A DNA stretch of 64,000 bases from Marinobacterium jannaschii DSM 6295 (GCF_000620085.1 NZ_KK211068.1:84256-148255); one strand, 5' to 3'; numbered from the stretch's first letter, positions 45,768 through 54,637 are shown. Notes: generated by a model from the letters alone, not told the origin. Numbers and translations: made by a program.

Positions 45768-46706
45768 TTACTCCGCAACTGTTACCGGCGAGAGGAAAGC
45801 ACCGGGCTTAACTGCAAGTATGGATGCTTCCGTGGTTTGCAGCACATTCTCGGCAGTATTACCGATGATAAAGCCGGGTATACCGCAGCGACCAACCGTT
45901 CCCATCACTATCAGATCGGTACCGTTCTGCGCGCATACCTTCCTGATGCTTTCCGCCGGCGGCCCCTTGATCAGATGGACCTCATGCCCGGCATCGGCTA
46001 AGCCGCACTCAGCCATCAAATCGTTCAGCATGCCCTGATGCTGCTGCTCGGTATCGATAAGCAGGGCCTCCAGTTGCTCTCTTGATACTCTGGAGAATCC
46101 GCTTTCCAGGGTCGATTCACCATACAGTTGCCAGGCGTGTACCACGGTTAACCGGGCATTTTCCCGCGCGGCCATAGACGCGGCAAGGGTCAGGGTCTTC
46201 ACGGCACAATCGTGCCCCTCCGGGGTCTCGGGGTCGACTGCCGCCAGAATATTGTGATAGGTCGGGGGCTGGTTGGGACGATCGACCCAGACCGGACAGG
46301 GACATTTTCGCAGCAGGTGCATATCGGTGCTGCCCAGAATCAGCTCAGAAAAACCGTTGGGTGAGCGGCCCGCCTTAATGACCAGATCATAGCCGTCCCG
46401 CAACACCGCGCGTATTGCTTCGACAAAATCAACGCCGTTGACCACTTCGATGCTGACGCGATCGCCATCCTGTATCCGGGGCGCTATCAGTGATGACAGT
46501 GTTTTCTGACGTACTTCGCGCAAAGCCTCATTCAGATTCAGGCCCAGACGCTGTTTGATATCTGCCTTTATCGCAGTGTCGGCGACTACGTCAAAGACAC
46601 AGAGTCTCGCCCCGTTCGAACGGGCCAGGTTGAGCGCCCTGTTAAAGGCCCGACTGAGCTGCTGCTCGCCATCGGCAAAATAGAGAATGTTCTTAAATCG
46701 TTGCAT
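45768..46706 (-). CDS. Universal stress protein with tandem Usp domains
   Basis: 312 aa consisting of two UspA folds, UspE-like. The first (1 to about 150: MQRFKNILYFADGEQQLSRAFNRALNLARS) ends in a degenerate nucleotide motif SELILGSTDMHLLRKCPCPVWV. The second (about 155-312: HNILAAVDPETPEGHDCAVKTLTLAA) retains the ATP-binding G-2x-G-9x-G pattern in GTVGRCGIPGFIIGNTAENVL. It is cytoplasmic. GAAGGAGATATCC precedes the ATG at ideal spacing. It is 15 bp downstream of the last antiporter subunit gene and so part of the operon, an association that suggests a stress or ion-homeostasis role. Confidence 0.9.
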   Translation of the reverse strand: MQRFKNILYFADGEQQLSRAFNRALNLARSNGARLCVFDVVADTAIKADIKQRLGLNLNEALREVRQKTLSSLIAPRIQDGDRVSIEVVNGVDFVEAIRAVLRDGYDLVIKAGRSPNGFSELILGSTDMHLLRKCPCPVWVDRPNQPPTYHNILAAVDPETPEGHDCAVKTLTLAASMAARENARLTVVHAWQLYGESTLESGFSRVSREQLEALLIDTEQQHQGMLNDLMAECGLADAGHEVHLIKGPPAESIRKVCAQNGTDLIVMGTVGRCGIPGFIIGNTAENVLQTTEASILAVKPGAFLSPVTVAE

Positions 46707-46721
46707 GGATATCTCCTTCGA

Positions 46722-48395
46722 TCAGGACCAAAACGTCAACATCAGAAAAACCGTTGTCATGCCCAGCCAGAGGGACCCGAATCCCATCTGGCGTCTGCCG
46801 GGCCAGAGATCCGGCTGTCGTAACAGCGTCAGCCTCAGCCGGGTTGTGGCCGGCTTTATCCGACTAACCAGATCCAGCGCGGACAGTCCGCTTATACAGC
46901 GGGCCTGAATGACGCTTAACCAGCGCCCACTGAATAACATCAATATATCGCCCGGTGGAATTGTGCCGACCCAGCGCACAATCCAGTCAGGACGACGCCA
47001 CCAGACAAAGCCCGCGACACTCAGTGCGATAAGCAGTCCGGATGGGTTCGTGAGGGTGTCAGCGGGGCTGCTAGGAATCCCGGTAACATCAGACATCACA
47101 GGAATCGCCAGCAATACCGCAACCAACACCAGCCACGGCAGCCATGATATGGCAGCGGCCGCAACCGGTTGCCGCTCAATGCGATGCAGCAGGTAGAGAA
47201 AGCGGGCCATCAGCAATGGGGTGGCGATCGCCGTCATCACCAGAATCCAGGCGACGACCTCCCCCCAGCCGCCGAGTTGGCTGAGTGGAGCGCTAAGTTG
47301 TGCTTTGGCGTAGGCCCCGCTGGTCAGCGGCGCCCCCGCCAACACCAGTGCTGGCAACAGCAGCAGAACCCAGGAAAAGCGCCATCCTGAGGCTTTCACC
47401 AGGCCAACTCCGAGAAACAGAGCGCCTTTGGCAAGGCCGTGATGGGCTGCGAAAAGCACAATGACAGCAACCAGCGGCTCGGCCAGGCCCGGTTCCAGCA
47501 GCGCCAGCCCCAGTATCGCGACCATAAGTCCCATCTTGCCGATACTTGAATAGGCCAGCACAACTTTCGGGTCTCGCTGCGAAAGCCCACAAACCAGCGT
47601 CAACAGCGCGGCCAGGCTACCGCTGATAACCAGCAGCTGGCCCCATTCCGGTAGCGCCTGTTCACCCAGCGGTAGAAACCGTATCCAGCCGATCAGGGCG
47701 GTCTTAATCATGGCACCGCTCAGCACAGCGCTGGCCGGTACCGGGGCTGCGGGATGGGCCAGTGGCAACCAGAAATGCACGCCAAGCACGCCGGCCTTGA
47801 TGGCAAACGCCAGTATCAGCAGGCCGGTTTCCAGCGTGCTGCCACCGATCAGTTCTGTGCTATCCGGGGCCAGGTTGCCGGTGCGCTGGTAGATCAGCAT
47901 AAAGGCAACAAACAGCAGCATCTCGCCCAGTATCGTCATGCTCAGGTATACCCTGCCTGCCCGTTGCTGCGACGGCTGTCCGCCATGGACGATCAGGCCA
48001 TAGGCCGCCAGCCCCATTGCAGAAAAACTCAGGTAGAAGCTGACCAGGTCCTGGCCAGCGATCACCCCGAAATTACCGCACATCGCCAACAGGAAGCACA
48101 CCCGGAAACGTCGCGCCGCAGCGTCATCCCCAAGCCACAGGCGCACATAGCAGGCAGCCGCGAGCCACAACAGTGACGCCACCAGCAGCAAGACGGCGGC
48201 GCTGGCATCAAGCCCCAGCCGGGTTCCCAGCAACAGCCATGGAATCTCCACCTGTGAGCCCGTGGGTAACAACAGGCTTGCCATCAGCGCAGGCAGTGCT
48301 GCCACTACCAGCCAAATACTGCCATTGGCGCGGATTGCCAGTGGCACCAGCAGCAGTGGCAACAGCCATAAAATCAGTAACAATGATTCATTCAT
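46722..48395 (-). CDS. Third MrpD/ND5-like proton-conducting subunit
   Basis: 557 aa from ATG 48395, overlapping the upstream gene by 4 bp. About 14 membrane helices of the NuoL/M/N-MrpA/D antiporter family: conserved Glu-bearing and Lys-bearing helices seen as ILAFAIKAGVLGVHFWLPLAHPAAPVPASAVLSG and VLAYSSIGKMGLM. The C-terminal about 80 residues (RWVGTIPPGDILMLFSGRWL; ALDLVSRIKPATTRLRL) extend beyond a typical MrpD. It probably takes the place of the N-terminal part of MrpA. Substrate: H+ and probably Na+/K+. Confidence 0.8.
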   Translation of the reverse strand: MNESLLLILWLLPLLLVPLAIRANGSIWLVVAALPALMASLLLPTGSQVEIPWLLLGTRLGLDASAAVLLLVASLLWLAAACYVRLWLGDDAAARRFRVCFLLAMCGNFGVIAGQDLVSFYLSFSAMGLAAYGLIVHGGQPSQQRAGRVYLSMTILGEMLLFVAFMLIYQRTGNLAPDSTELIGGSTLETGLLILAFAIKAGVLGVHFWLPLAHPAAPVPASAVLSGAMIKTALIGWIRFLPLGEQALPEWGQLLVISGSLAALLTLVCGLSQRDPKVVLAYSSIGKMGLMVAILGLALLEPGLAEPLVAVIVLFAAHHGLAKGALFLGVGLVKASGWRFSWVLLLLPALVLAGAPLTSGAYAKAQLSAPLSQLGGWGEVVAWILVMTAIATPLLMARFLYLLHRIERQPVAAAAISWLPWLVLVAVLLAIPVMSDVTGIPSSPADTLTNPSGLLIALSVAGFVWWRRPDWIVRWVGTIPPGDILMLFSGRWLSVIQARCISGLSALDLVSRIKPATTRLRLTLLRQPDLWPGRRQMGFGSLWLGMTTVFLMLTFWS

Positions 48396-49891
48396 GGTCG
48401 GTACTCCCGCTCGGCGATCAGTTGTACCCATTCCAGCGGGCTATAGGGAGCTGCCGCAAACAACCCTGCTGCCAGCGCCAGCACTGCGGTGATCACCGGA
48501 GGCCAAAGCAGCGCCCCTTTGGTTTCCAAAGGCCTGGATTGCAAGTCGGCCTGCCATGCGGAGGGCGTCGGCCTGAACCAGGCACGATAGAGGATGGGCA
48601 GGAAATAGAGCGCATTCAGCAGACTGCTGATCACCAGCACCGGGATCACCCAGTCAGTCGCCCCGGCCTCAACCGCGCCAAGGCCCAGGTACCACTTGCT
48701 GACGAACCCGGCAACCGGCGGCACGCCGATCATACCCAGGGCCCCGACGGTGAACGCCAGCGTGGTTCCCGGCATCCGCCGTCCCACCCCGTCCATTTCG
48801 CTGACACGCTGGATGCCCAGCGTCTCGGCATAGTTACCGGCAGCGAAGAACAGGGTTATTTTCATCAGTCCCTGATGCACCAGATGCACCAGCCCGCCGA
48901 CAGTCGCCAGCGGCCCGAGAATTGCCGCCCCCAAAGCGATGTAGGACACCTGACTCACGGTCGAGTATGCCAGTCGCCGCTTCAGGTGGTCCTGTGACAG
49001 TGCCCGCAGCGAGCCATAGATAATGGTGACCGCTGCCGCTGCGCCCAGCGGTGCCAGCAGGTCGAGCGAGGCGGAAAACTCAATGCCGTAGACATCGTAA
49101 ACGACTCGCACGATCCCGAAGGCCCCTGCCTTGACCACGGCCACAGCGTGCAGCAGCGCACTGACCGGTGCCGGCGCAACCATCGCCTGCGGCAGCCAGC
49201 CATGCAGCGGAACCAGCGCCGCCTTGACGCCAAGCCCGGCAATCAGCAGCAGGAAGATCCAGCTCAGTGTCGATCGGTCCAGGCCCTCAATACTGTCCAG
49301 TATTCCGCCCTGGGAGAACTCGAGCGGACCGGCAATGCTGCGCAGCCAGATGGTGCCCACCAGCAGGATCATGCCGCCAGCCAGGGTGTAGGCCAGGTAG
49401 ATACGGGCGCCCCGTACCGCTTCCGGCGAGCCTTTGTGTGCCACCAGTGGATAAGTTGCCAGCGTCAACGCTTCGTAGAACACCACGAAGGTGAACAGGT
49501 TGCCGGCCAGCGCCAGTCCCACCGTGGCGGTGACGCAGAGACAAAAGAAACCGAAGAAGCGGCTGCGGTGCGGGGTCCTTTCCAGATAGCCTATCGCATA
49601 CACCGTAGTCACCAGCCAGAGCACGGTCGACAGGCTGACAAACAGCACACTCATAGCATCGGCATGCAACACCAGCTCCAGGCCGGGTGCCAGTGTCCAG
49701 CGCGTTTCATAAACCTGCTCATGAAAAACACCCCAGATCATCAGGCCGACCAGCGCCAGCTTCAGCAGTGCACCGCCCATGTTCAGCAAGGTACGCAATG
49801 ATGTGTCCCGCTCTTTGATGTAAAAGATCAGCACCCCCGGTATCAGCGAACTCCCCAGGATCAGCAGTGGTAGCCATTCGTTCAGGGTCAT
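48392..49891 (-). CDS. Second MrpD-like subunit
   Basis: 499 aa from ATG 49891, with GGAGG 8 nt upstream. About 14 transmembrane helices. ADAMSVLFVSLSTVLWLVTTVYAIGYLE and IAGLGVKAALVPLHGWLPQAMVAPAPVSALLHAVAVVKAGAF are the hallmark proton-translocating helices (Lys and His in the broken helix), followed by the LKRRLAYSTVSQVSYI motif. It belongs to the MrpA/MrpD-NuoL/M/N family. The stop overlaps the next antiporter gene (ATGA) and the start lies at the mrpD stop, so translation is coupled. Whether it equals MrpA-N or a second MrpD needs phylogeny. Confidence 0.82.
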   Translation of the reverse strand: MTLNEWLPLLILGSSLIPGVLIFYIKERDTSLRTLLNMGGALLKLALVGLMIWGVFHEQVYETRWTLAPGLELVLHADAMSVLFVSLSTVLWLVTTVYAIGYLERTPHRSRFFGFFCLCVTATVGLALAGNLFTFVVFYEALTLATYPLVAHKGSPEAVRGARIYLAYTLAGGMILLVGTIWLRSIAGPLEFSQGGILDSIEGLDRSTLSWIFLLLIAGLGVKAALVPLHGWLPQAMVAPAPVSALLHAVAVVKAGAFGIVRVVYDVYGIEFSASLDLLAPLGAAAAVTIIYGSLRALSQDHLKRRLAYSTVSQVSYIALGAAILGPLATVGGLVHLVHQGLMKITLFFAAGNYAETLGIQRVSEMDGVGRRMPGTTLAFTVGALGMIGVPPVAGFVSKWYLGLGAVEAGATDWVIPVLVISSLLNALYFLPILYRAWFRPTPSAWQADLQSRPLETKGALLWPPVITAVLALAAGLFAAAPYSPLEWVQLIAEREYRP

Positions 49892-49892
49892 A

Positions 49893-51335
49893 TCAGATAC
49901 CTCCACCACTTGCTAACAGTTGCCATAGGCCGTTACTGCCCAGCCCTAATACCGCCGTGGCGATCAGTGCCAGCACAAGAGGCGACAATGGTTCACGTAC
50001 ATGCAGCTGCGGTGACGAGGGCTGTCCACCCTGGCTGAACATCAGCCCCAGCACCCGGAACAGATAGACAGACGCCAGCAGCGAGCCTGCGGTCACCACC
50101 AATACCCAGAGCCATTGCCCCTGGGCAAAGGCTTCCGTCATCAGCTGCCATTTAGCCAGGAAGCTGCCGCTGGGCGGCAGGCCGATCAATGCCACACCGG
50201 CCAGCGCCAGGGTAAAGACAGTGGCGGGCAGAGTCCGGGCCAATCCAGCCAGCTCTGTGATCCGGTCGTGGCCCAGCTGCTGCTGAATGGCTCCCGCCGC
50301 CATAAACAGCGCACTCTTGGCAAAGCCGTGGGTCAACGCAAACAGCAACAGCGCCCCATAGAGCAGTTGCCGTGACTCCCCTTGCGGCATTGCCAGCAGC
50401 AGCGAGAAGAACAGGAACAGATACCCCAGCTGGGCGATGGTGGAATAGGCCGCCAGCAGTTTCAGCCGTTCCGCCTGAATCGCCCGGTAGGAGCCCCAGA
50501 GAATAGCCGCCGCGCCCAGCACACCCAGGACGGAGGCAAGCGGCGGCGTGACCACCGGAGCAAACAAATCAGCCCAGAGCCGCAACAGCAGATAGAACGC
50601 AACTTTGACCACCAGCGCAGACAAGGCGGCACTGACCGGCGCGGGCGCATTGGCATGCACTGCCGGCAACCAGAAATGCAGCGGGAACAGGGCACACTTG
50701 AGCATCAGGCTGGCAGTAAACAGGGCCAGCGCGGTCCAGGTGAGTGGATCAGCTTCAATCATCCCCCCCAGCAGCAGGATATCGAGCGTCCCGTAACGGG
50801 CATAGATCAGTACCACCGCGGCGAGAAAAACCAGCGATCCCAGCAGCCCCAGCATCAGATAGTCCAGCGCCGCCTTCATCGCCGTTCGACTGCGTCCCAG
50901 GGCCGTCAGGCTGACCGCCGACAGTCCCAGCAGCTCCAGCGTGACGTAAAGATTGAACAGGTCGGCCGATAGCAAAAGCGCGCTGATGGCGCTCTGCAAC
51001 AGCAGCCACAGCGGCCAGAACGACACCCTGGTCGCAGAGCTTTCGAAGTAGCGGCAGGCAAAAATACTGGCAGCAACGCCAACCAGTGTACTCATCAGAA
51101 GCATTGAGGCCGCCAGGCCGTCCGCATAGAGGGCGATCCCCAGCCCGGTCTGCCAGCCCCCGAGTACCAGCATCTGGTCTCCGCCACTGTGCACCAGCAT
51201 TAGCACTGCAGTGGCCGCCGCCGTTGTCAGCACACCGGCGACAACAGCGATCAGCTGACCATAGCGCGGAATAAGCAGAGCCAGCAGCGCGGCTAACAAC
51301 GGCATGGCCACCGGCAGAATCAGCAGGTTAATCAT
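49893..51335 (-). CDS. mrpD: MrpD/MnhD-like antiporter subunit
   Basis: 480 aa from ATG 51335; the upstream part of the frame is out-of-frame mrpC sequence and AGGAG lies 7 nt before this ATG. About 14 transmembrane helices. Family motifs: DGLAASMLLMSTLVGVAASIFACRYFES, SADLFNLYVTLELLGLSAVSLTALG (conserved Glu), LMLKCALFPLHFWLPAVHANAPAPVSAALSALVVKVAFYLLLR (Lys) and KLLAAYSTIAQLGYLFLFFS. First MrpD in operon order, directly after mrpC, as in canonical mrp operons; overlaps mrpC by 8 bp. Confidence 0.88.
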   Translation of the reverse strand: MINLLILPVAMPLLAALLALLIPRYGQLIAVVAGVLTTAAATAVLMLVHSGGDQMLVLGGWQTGLGIALYADGLAASMLLMSTLVGVAASIFACRYFESSATRVSFWPLWLLLQSAISALLLSADLFNLYVTLELLGLSAVSLTALGRSRTAMKAALDYLMLGLLGSLVFLAAVVLIYARYGTLDILLLGGMIEADPLTWTALALFTASLMLKCALFPLHFWLPAVHANAPAPVSAALSALVVKVAFYLLLRLWADLFAPVVTPPLASVLGVLGAAAILWGSYRAIQAERLKLLAAYSTIAQLGYLFLFFSLLLAMPQGESRQLLYGALLLFALTHGFAKSALFMAAGAIQQQLGHDRITELAGLARTLPATVFTLALAGVALIGLPPSGSFLAKWQLMTEAFAQGQWLWVLVVTAGSLLASVYLFRVLGLMFSQGGQPSSPQLHVREPLSPLVLALIATAVLGLGSNGLWQLLASGGGI

Positions 51336-51612
51336 CGTCCATCTCCTGCAGCCGGCGGTCGAGCACCAGGGCCAGTGCAGTGGCACTGATGGCAACCACC
51401 AGTCCCGTGAGCACCAGAGCATGAGGCAGGGGATCAGGCAGCTGGCCAAAACCTCTGTATGCGAGGGCGATCAGTATCAGGAAGACACCGGCACTGGACA
51501 CGTTAACCGCCAGTATCCGGGCAAACAGACTGCGCGGCAGCAGCGCGCCATAGAGGCCGATAACGAACAGGCCCAGGCCGCTCCCCCCGTAGATCATAGT
51601 TGTAAGCAACAT
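51328..51612 (-). CDS. mrpC: MrpC/MnhC-like (NuoK-type) subunit
   Basis: 94 aa with three transmembrane helices, the NuoK-like topology: YGGSGLGLFVIGLYGALL, ILAVNVSSAGVFLILIALAYRG and LPHALVLTGLVVAISATALALVL, ending in a charged tail RRLQEMDDD. The DPLPHALVLTGLVV block, with Pro-His before the last helix, is diagnostic for MrpC. It overlaps the A/B gene by one base and mrpD by 8 bp. It is an inner-membrane part of the cation/proton antiporter complex. Confidence 0.9.
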   Translation of the reverse strand: MLLTTMIYGGSGLGLFVIGLYGALLPRSLFARILAVNVSSAGVFLILIALAYRGFGQLPDPLPHALVLTGLVVAISATALALVLDRRLQEMDDD

Positions 51613-52547
51613 CAGAGACGGTCCTCCGGGCTGTGACGGTGCAATGCGCTCTCACCGCCCCGGTATGCCAGAAGCAGAGTGGCGGCAATACTGAGCAGGG
51701 CCCCGGTTTCAATCAGCAAAATCAGGCTTGCCGACCACTCCGGCGGGTAAGCCAGGAAAGCAGAGCCATTCAACATGCTGCCCAGGCCAACCAGCAGGAA
51801 GCCGGCCGGGCCAGCCACCAGCAACGCACGCAGGTAACACGGCGTGGGTGTGCAGAGCGCTTGCTGGCCGCCCAGATGCAGCAGCACGCCTGCCGCTGCG
51901 AGAACCGCGCCAGCCTGAAAGGCACCACCCGGCGCATGCGCCCCCACCCATAGCAGGTAACCCGACATCACTATCAGCAGGGGTACCAATGCGCGCATCA
52001 GCAGCCTCATTAGGGCACCGGCCTGAGATTGAGAGGGGCGCTCGCGCCCGAGTGCAAGGATGCCGATCGCCACACAAAGCAGCACCGCCAGCTCCAGCAA
52101 GGTGTCGTAGGCGCGAAAGTTCAGCAGCACGGCGGTGACCGGATTGCTGACGCCACTTTCGGGCAGATAACTGTAGATAAGGTTGCTATCGCTGGAGACC
52201 GGCATCGTACCCGGCACCGCGAACAGCGCCCAGGCCATGGCCGCCCCGATCAGCAGGCTAAGCAGCAGCAACCCCGGTGCGCTGGCGCTAGAAAGTTCCT
52301 GCTTGTCTGGCTGGCCAGCCAACGCCGAGAGCAACAGCGCACCGGTCAGGCCCGCGCCAATGGCGGCCTCCGCCAAAGCCAGGTCGGGCGCAGCCAGCCG
52401 CGCCCAGATCAGTGATAGCAGCAAGCCGAAAGCGATAAACAACACCACAGCACGCCTGAGATCGCGACTGCTGATCACTATCCAGCCCATAACCAGAACC
52501 AGCAGGGCCAGTACGCCATCAAAAAGAAGCCACATCATCGCATTCAC
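51612..52547 (-). CDS. mrpB: MrpA C-terminal/MrpB-like fusion subunit
   Basis: 311 aa from a GTG at 52547, with AAGGAG 8 nt upstream and GTGA overlap with mrpG. The N-terminal about 80 residues (FDGVLALLVLVMGWIVISSRDLRRAVVLFIAFGLLLSLIWARLAAPDLALAEAAIGAGLTGALLL in segments) are the DUF4040/MbhD-E-like module normally at the C-terminus of MrpA. The remainder (RALVPLLIVMSGYLLWVGAHAPGGAFQAGAVLAAAGVLLHL region) is MrpB/MnhB. The fusion of these two parts without the large ND5-like MrpA domain is the same solution seen in archaeal Mrp/Mbh-type clusters. Confidence 0.85.
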   Translation of the reverse strand: MNAMMWLLFDGVLALLVLVMGWIVISSRDLRRAVVLFIAFGLLLSLIWARLAAPDLALAEAAIGAGLTGALLLSALAGQPDKQELSSASAPGLLLLSLLIGAAMAWALFAVPGTMPVSSDSNLIYSYLPESGVSNPVTAVLLNFRAYDTLLELAVLLCVAIGILALGRERPSQSQAGALMRLLMRALVPLLIVMSGYLLWVGAHAPGGAFQAGAVLAAAGVLLHLGGQQALCTPTPCYLRALLVAGPAGFLLVGLGSMLNGSAFLAYPPEWSASLILLIETGALLSIAATLLLAYRGGESALHRHSPEDRL

Positions 52548-52831
52548 TTGCGGCACTCCTTCGTCAGCGCCTGACGGGCAATAAACTGGGAGACCGCCGC
52601 ACTGGTTACCAGTATCAGCAACCAGATCAGCAGCAGCTTGATGGCAGTGAAAGCATCCGCAGCCAGCAGTGCCAGTCCGCTGGCGACAAGGCCCAGTCCG
52701 AGGTTGTCGGCTTTGGTAAGCGCATGCAGCCGGCAGAGAAGATCCGGCAGGCGCCACAGGCCAATACTGCCGACAATAAAAATACCGCTACCGCCAAACA
52801 GCAGCCCCCAGCCTAAGAGATCAGTCATCAC
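52544..52831 (-). CDS. mrpG: MrpG/MnhG-like subunit
   Basis: 95 aa (GTG 52831 or ATG 52828, both behind AGGAGG). Three transmembrane helices: LLGWGLLFGGSGIFIVGSIGLWRLPD, LGLGLVASGLALLAADAFTAIKLLLIW and LILVTSAAVSQFIARQAL. The signature GLWRLPDLLCRLHALTKADNLG (R-x-P-D-x-x-x-R-x-H-A) is conserved in MrpG. It overlaps mrpF by 11 bp and mrpB by 4 bp. Structural subunit of the antiporter complex with no separate activity known. Confidence 0.92.
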   Translation of the reverse strand: MMTDLLGWGLLFGGSGIFIVGSIGLWRLPDLLCRLHALTKADNLGLGLVASGLALLAADAFTAIKLLLIWLLILVTSAAVSQFIARQALTKECRK

Positions 52832-53084
52832 CTATCACCTCCTGCGTCAGGGCAACCACCGCGACCGCTGCCAGCAACGCCATCACCAGCGCGACATCGA
52901 TCAGCGCAGGCGCTGCCAGGACAAACCCAAGCAGCAATACAATTGCCACTCCGCAGGTCCCGAGCAGCAGCACCGAAAGCATCCGGTCCGCCAGTGTGGG
53001 GCCAAGCAGCGCTCTCGATAACCCAAGCACCATAGCCGCCAGTAAAAGGATTAAGGCCAACACAGCCGCTGAGGAGGTCATCAT
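52821..53084 (-). CDS. mrpF: MrpF/MnhF-like subunit
   Basis: 87 aa; tandem ATGs preceded by GGAGAGCAA. Three hydrophobic helices: VLALILLLAAMVLGLSRALLG, MLSVLLLGTCGVAIVLLLGF and LIDVALVMALLAAVAVVALTQ. The PTLADRMLSVLLLGT and the buried Asp in PALIDVALVMALL are MrpF hallmarks. It overlaps both mrpE (4 bp) and mrpG (11 bp), a translationally coupled arrangement. Inner-membrane subunit of the antiporter. Confidence 0.92.
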   Translation of the reverse strand: MMTSSAAVLALILLLAAMVLGLSRALLGPTLADRMLSVLLLGTCGVAIVLLLGFVLAAPALIDVALVMALLAAVAVVALTQEVIGDD

Positions 53085-53575
53085 TTGCTCTCCTCCGTGC
53101 GTCGCCGGTCATTGAATACCCGGGCGATCGCAGCCTCCAGGGTGCGCATATCCTCCCGGGCACCGGCATCGTAATCCAGCAGATGGACGGTGAAGCCTGC
53201 CCCCTTGTGCCTGGCGATCAGGGTGCCAGGCAGCAGATTGACGCAGATCATAAACAACACGCGGGCCGCGGGCCGCTGCAGTGCGGAGTGGTAGTCCTCC
53301 AGCGCCGGACGCACCGAAAGCTGTGGAGACATAACCCGCAGCGCCACCGTAAAACCGCCCCGGATGGACTCCCGGAAAAACAGCGTTATCAGGCCCAGCA
53401 GTGCCGTCCAGCAAAAGCGACCGCCCGGAAAGGACTGCAGACGCCAGGCAATAAAGGCGGCGAAGCCCACCGTTGGCACCCCAACCAGCCAGCCCTGCCC
53501 GCTTCCACCGGACAGTAACCACCAGATAGCTGCCAGGAAAACAGCTGCAAGCAAAATGGATCGACCTTTCGCCAT
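53081..53575 (-). CDS. mrpE: MrpE/MnhE-like subunit
   Basis: 164 aa from ATG 53575, with GGAGG 8 nt upstream; the 22-codon upstream extension lacks family character. Two to three N-terminal membrane helices (ILLAAVFLAAIWWLLSGG; VGFAAFIAWRLQSF; LLGLITLFFRESIRGG) are followed by a cytoplasmic domain with VLFMICVNLLPGTLIARHKG, whose N-x-x-P-G-T motif is the MrpE signature. First gene of the operon E-F-G-AB-C-D-D'-D''-usp(-nhaR). The promoter must lie in the 53576-53932 interval, divergent to the FecR-domain gene. Confidence 0.9.
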   Translation of the reverse strand: MAKGRSILLAAVFLAAIWWLLSGGSGQGWLVGVPTVGFAAFIAWRLQSFPGGRFCWTALLGLITLFFRESIRGGFTVALRVMSPQLSVRPALEDYHSALQRPAARVLFMICVNLLPGTLIARHKGAGFTVHLLDYDAGAREDMRTLEAAIARVFNDRRRTEESK

Positions 53576-53932
53576 GCTCGATACCTCCGCCGGGTTAAAC
53601 CCATTACGGCGCAGTCTAGGTACCCGGCTGGATAAGCACAAAACGATTTATAGACCCCCATAACTCGGTTTTTCCGAAACGGGAATTATCCGTAACCGAT
53701 ACCCCGGCCGTGCAACCCGTCCCTGCTCCCGATACAGGCTTCCCGACCGCAGATCGCCTGGCCCTTGCTTCAGCCGGGTTACAGCTACATCCTCGCAGCC
53801 GCCATTTACAGTCGTTCTGTTCAAACAAAGGCTCGCCCTCAATAACCCCTGCTAAAAAATGGCTGTTATCACCGCCAACGCTCCCTATACTGAACGCAAT
53901 ATCCGGGATATTTCAGGAGAGGACCCCAGACG
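53576..53932. other. Divergent mrpE/fecR-like promoter region
   Basis: No gene is supported. TATACT at about 53885 could be a -10 element for the FecR-domain gene, but there is no good -35 at the usual spacing. An imperfect inverted repeat (ATAACTCGG...GGGAATTAT, 53660-53689) lies about 85 bp upstream of mrpE and could be a regulator site. Confidence 0.45.
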
Positions 53933-54574
53933 ATGAGTCAGCGCAGGACGGTAATTTGTTTAATTTGCTGCTTAATGCTGTCAATTACCGGCATTTCCAG
54001 GGCAGAAGCCAGTGAGGTAATCGGCAAGGTATTACTGGCGGTTGGCCAGCCACAGCTGCAGCGAGGCGACCAGCTGCTTCTGCTGAAGCGTCATAGCCCG
54101 CTTCAGGAGGGCGACCTGATTAAAACAGGCAACGGCGCCCGGGTGATGCTGCAGCTGGCGGATAAAACCCGCATCAACCTGGCAGAGAACAGCGAGTTTG
54201 CCCTGGCACGCTACCGCTTTGACGCCACTGCGCAAACATCCGACGTCAGGTTTCAGCTGGCCAGAGGCGCCTTCCGCGCCGTCAGCGGACTGATCGGTAA
54301 ACAGGCCAACCCCAAGCTGGAAGTGGCTACCCCGGTCGCCACTATAGGTATCCGCGGTACCGACTTCTGGGGCGGCTTCCTCTTCTCTGAGGCACTGGAT
54401 GTCACCATGATCAGCGGCAAGGGGATCTATATCTACAACGACCAGGGCCGGGTCGATATCGACACGGGGGGTGAAGGCACCACGGTCGCCGCCAGTCAGG
54501 CCCCCGCCCCGCCGGTACGCTGGTCAGCACAGAAAGTCAGCCAGGCCGCTGCGGCAACAGCCGTGCAGGAGTAA
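53933..54574 (+). CDS. Secreted FecR-domain protein
   Basis: 213 aa with an N-terminal signal peptide (VICLICCLMLSITGISRAEA). The mature part is a FecR beta-sandwich domain: GKVLLAVGQPQLQRGDQ...LQEGDLIKTGNGARVMLQLADKTRINLAENSEF, then VRFQLARGAFRAVSG and EVATPVATIGIRGTDFW, the last block being typical of exported FecR-domain proteins rather than of the sigma-factor regulator FecR, since no transmembrane segment or ECF sigma gene accompanies it. Probably periplasmic; function unknown. It is the last gene before the CRISPR locus, ending 31 bp before a strong hairpin. Confidence 0.85.
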   Translation: MSQRRTVICLICCLMLSITGISRAEASEVIGKVLLAVGQPQLQRGDQLLLLKRHSPLQEGDLIKTGNGARVMLQLADKTRINLAENSEFALARYRFDATAQTSDVRFQLARGAFRAVSGLIGKQANPKLEVATPVATIGIRGTDFWGGFLFSEALDVTMISGKGIYIYNDQGRVDIDTGGEGTTVAASQAPAPPVRWSAQKVSQAAAATAVQE

Positions 54575-54604
54575 CCCCCACCTCAAACCCCATTGCCGCA
54601 TACA

Positions 54605-54637
54605 ACAAGGCCGCTGCTTCTGAAGCAGCGGCCTTGT
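54605..54637. terminator. Strong hairpin between the FecR gene and the CRISPR mini-array
   Basis: 16-bp perfect arms (ACAAGGCCGCTGCTTC 54605-54620 and its complement 54622-54637). The T tract is weak on both sides (CCTTAT / TGTTGT). It probably terminates the FecR transcript and, on the other strand, the crRNA precursor; it abuts the most distal repeat. Confidence 0.7.
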
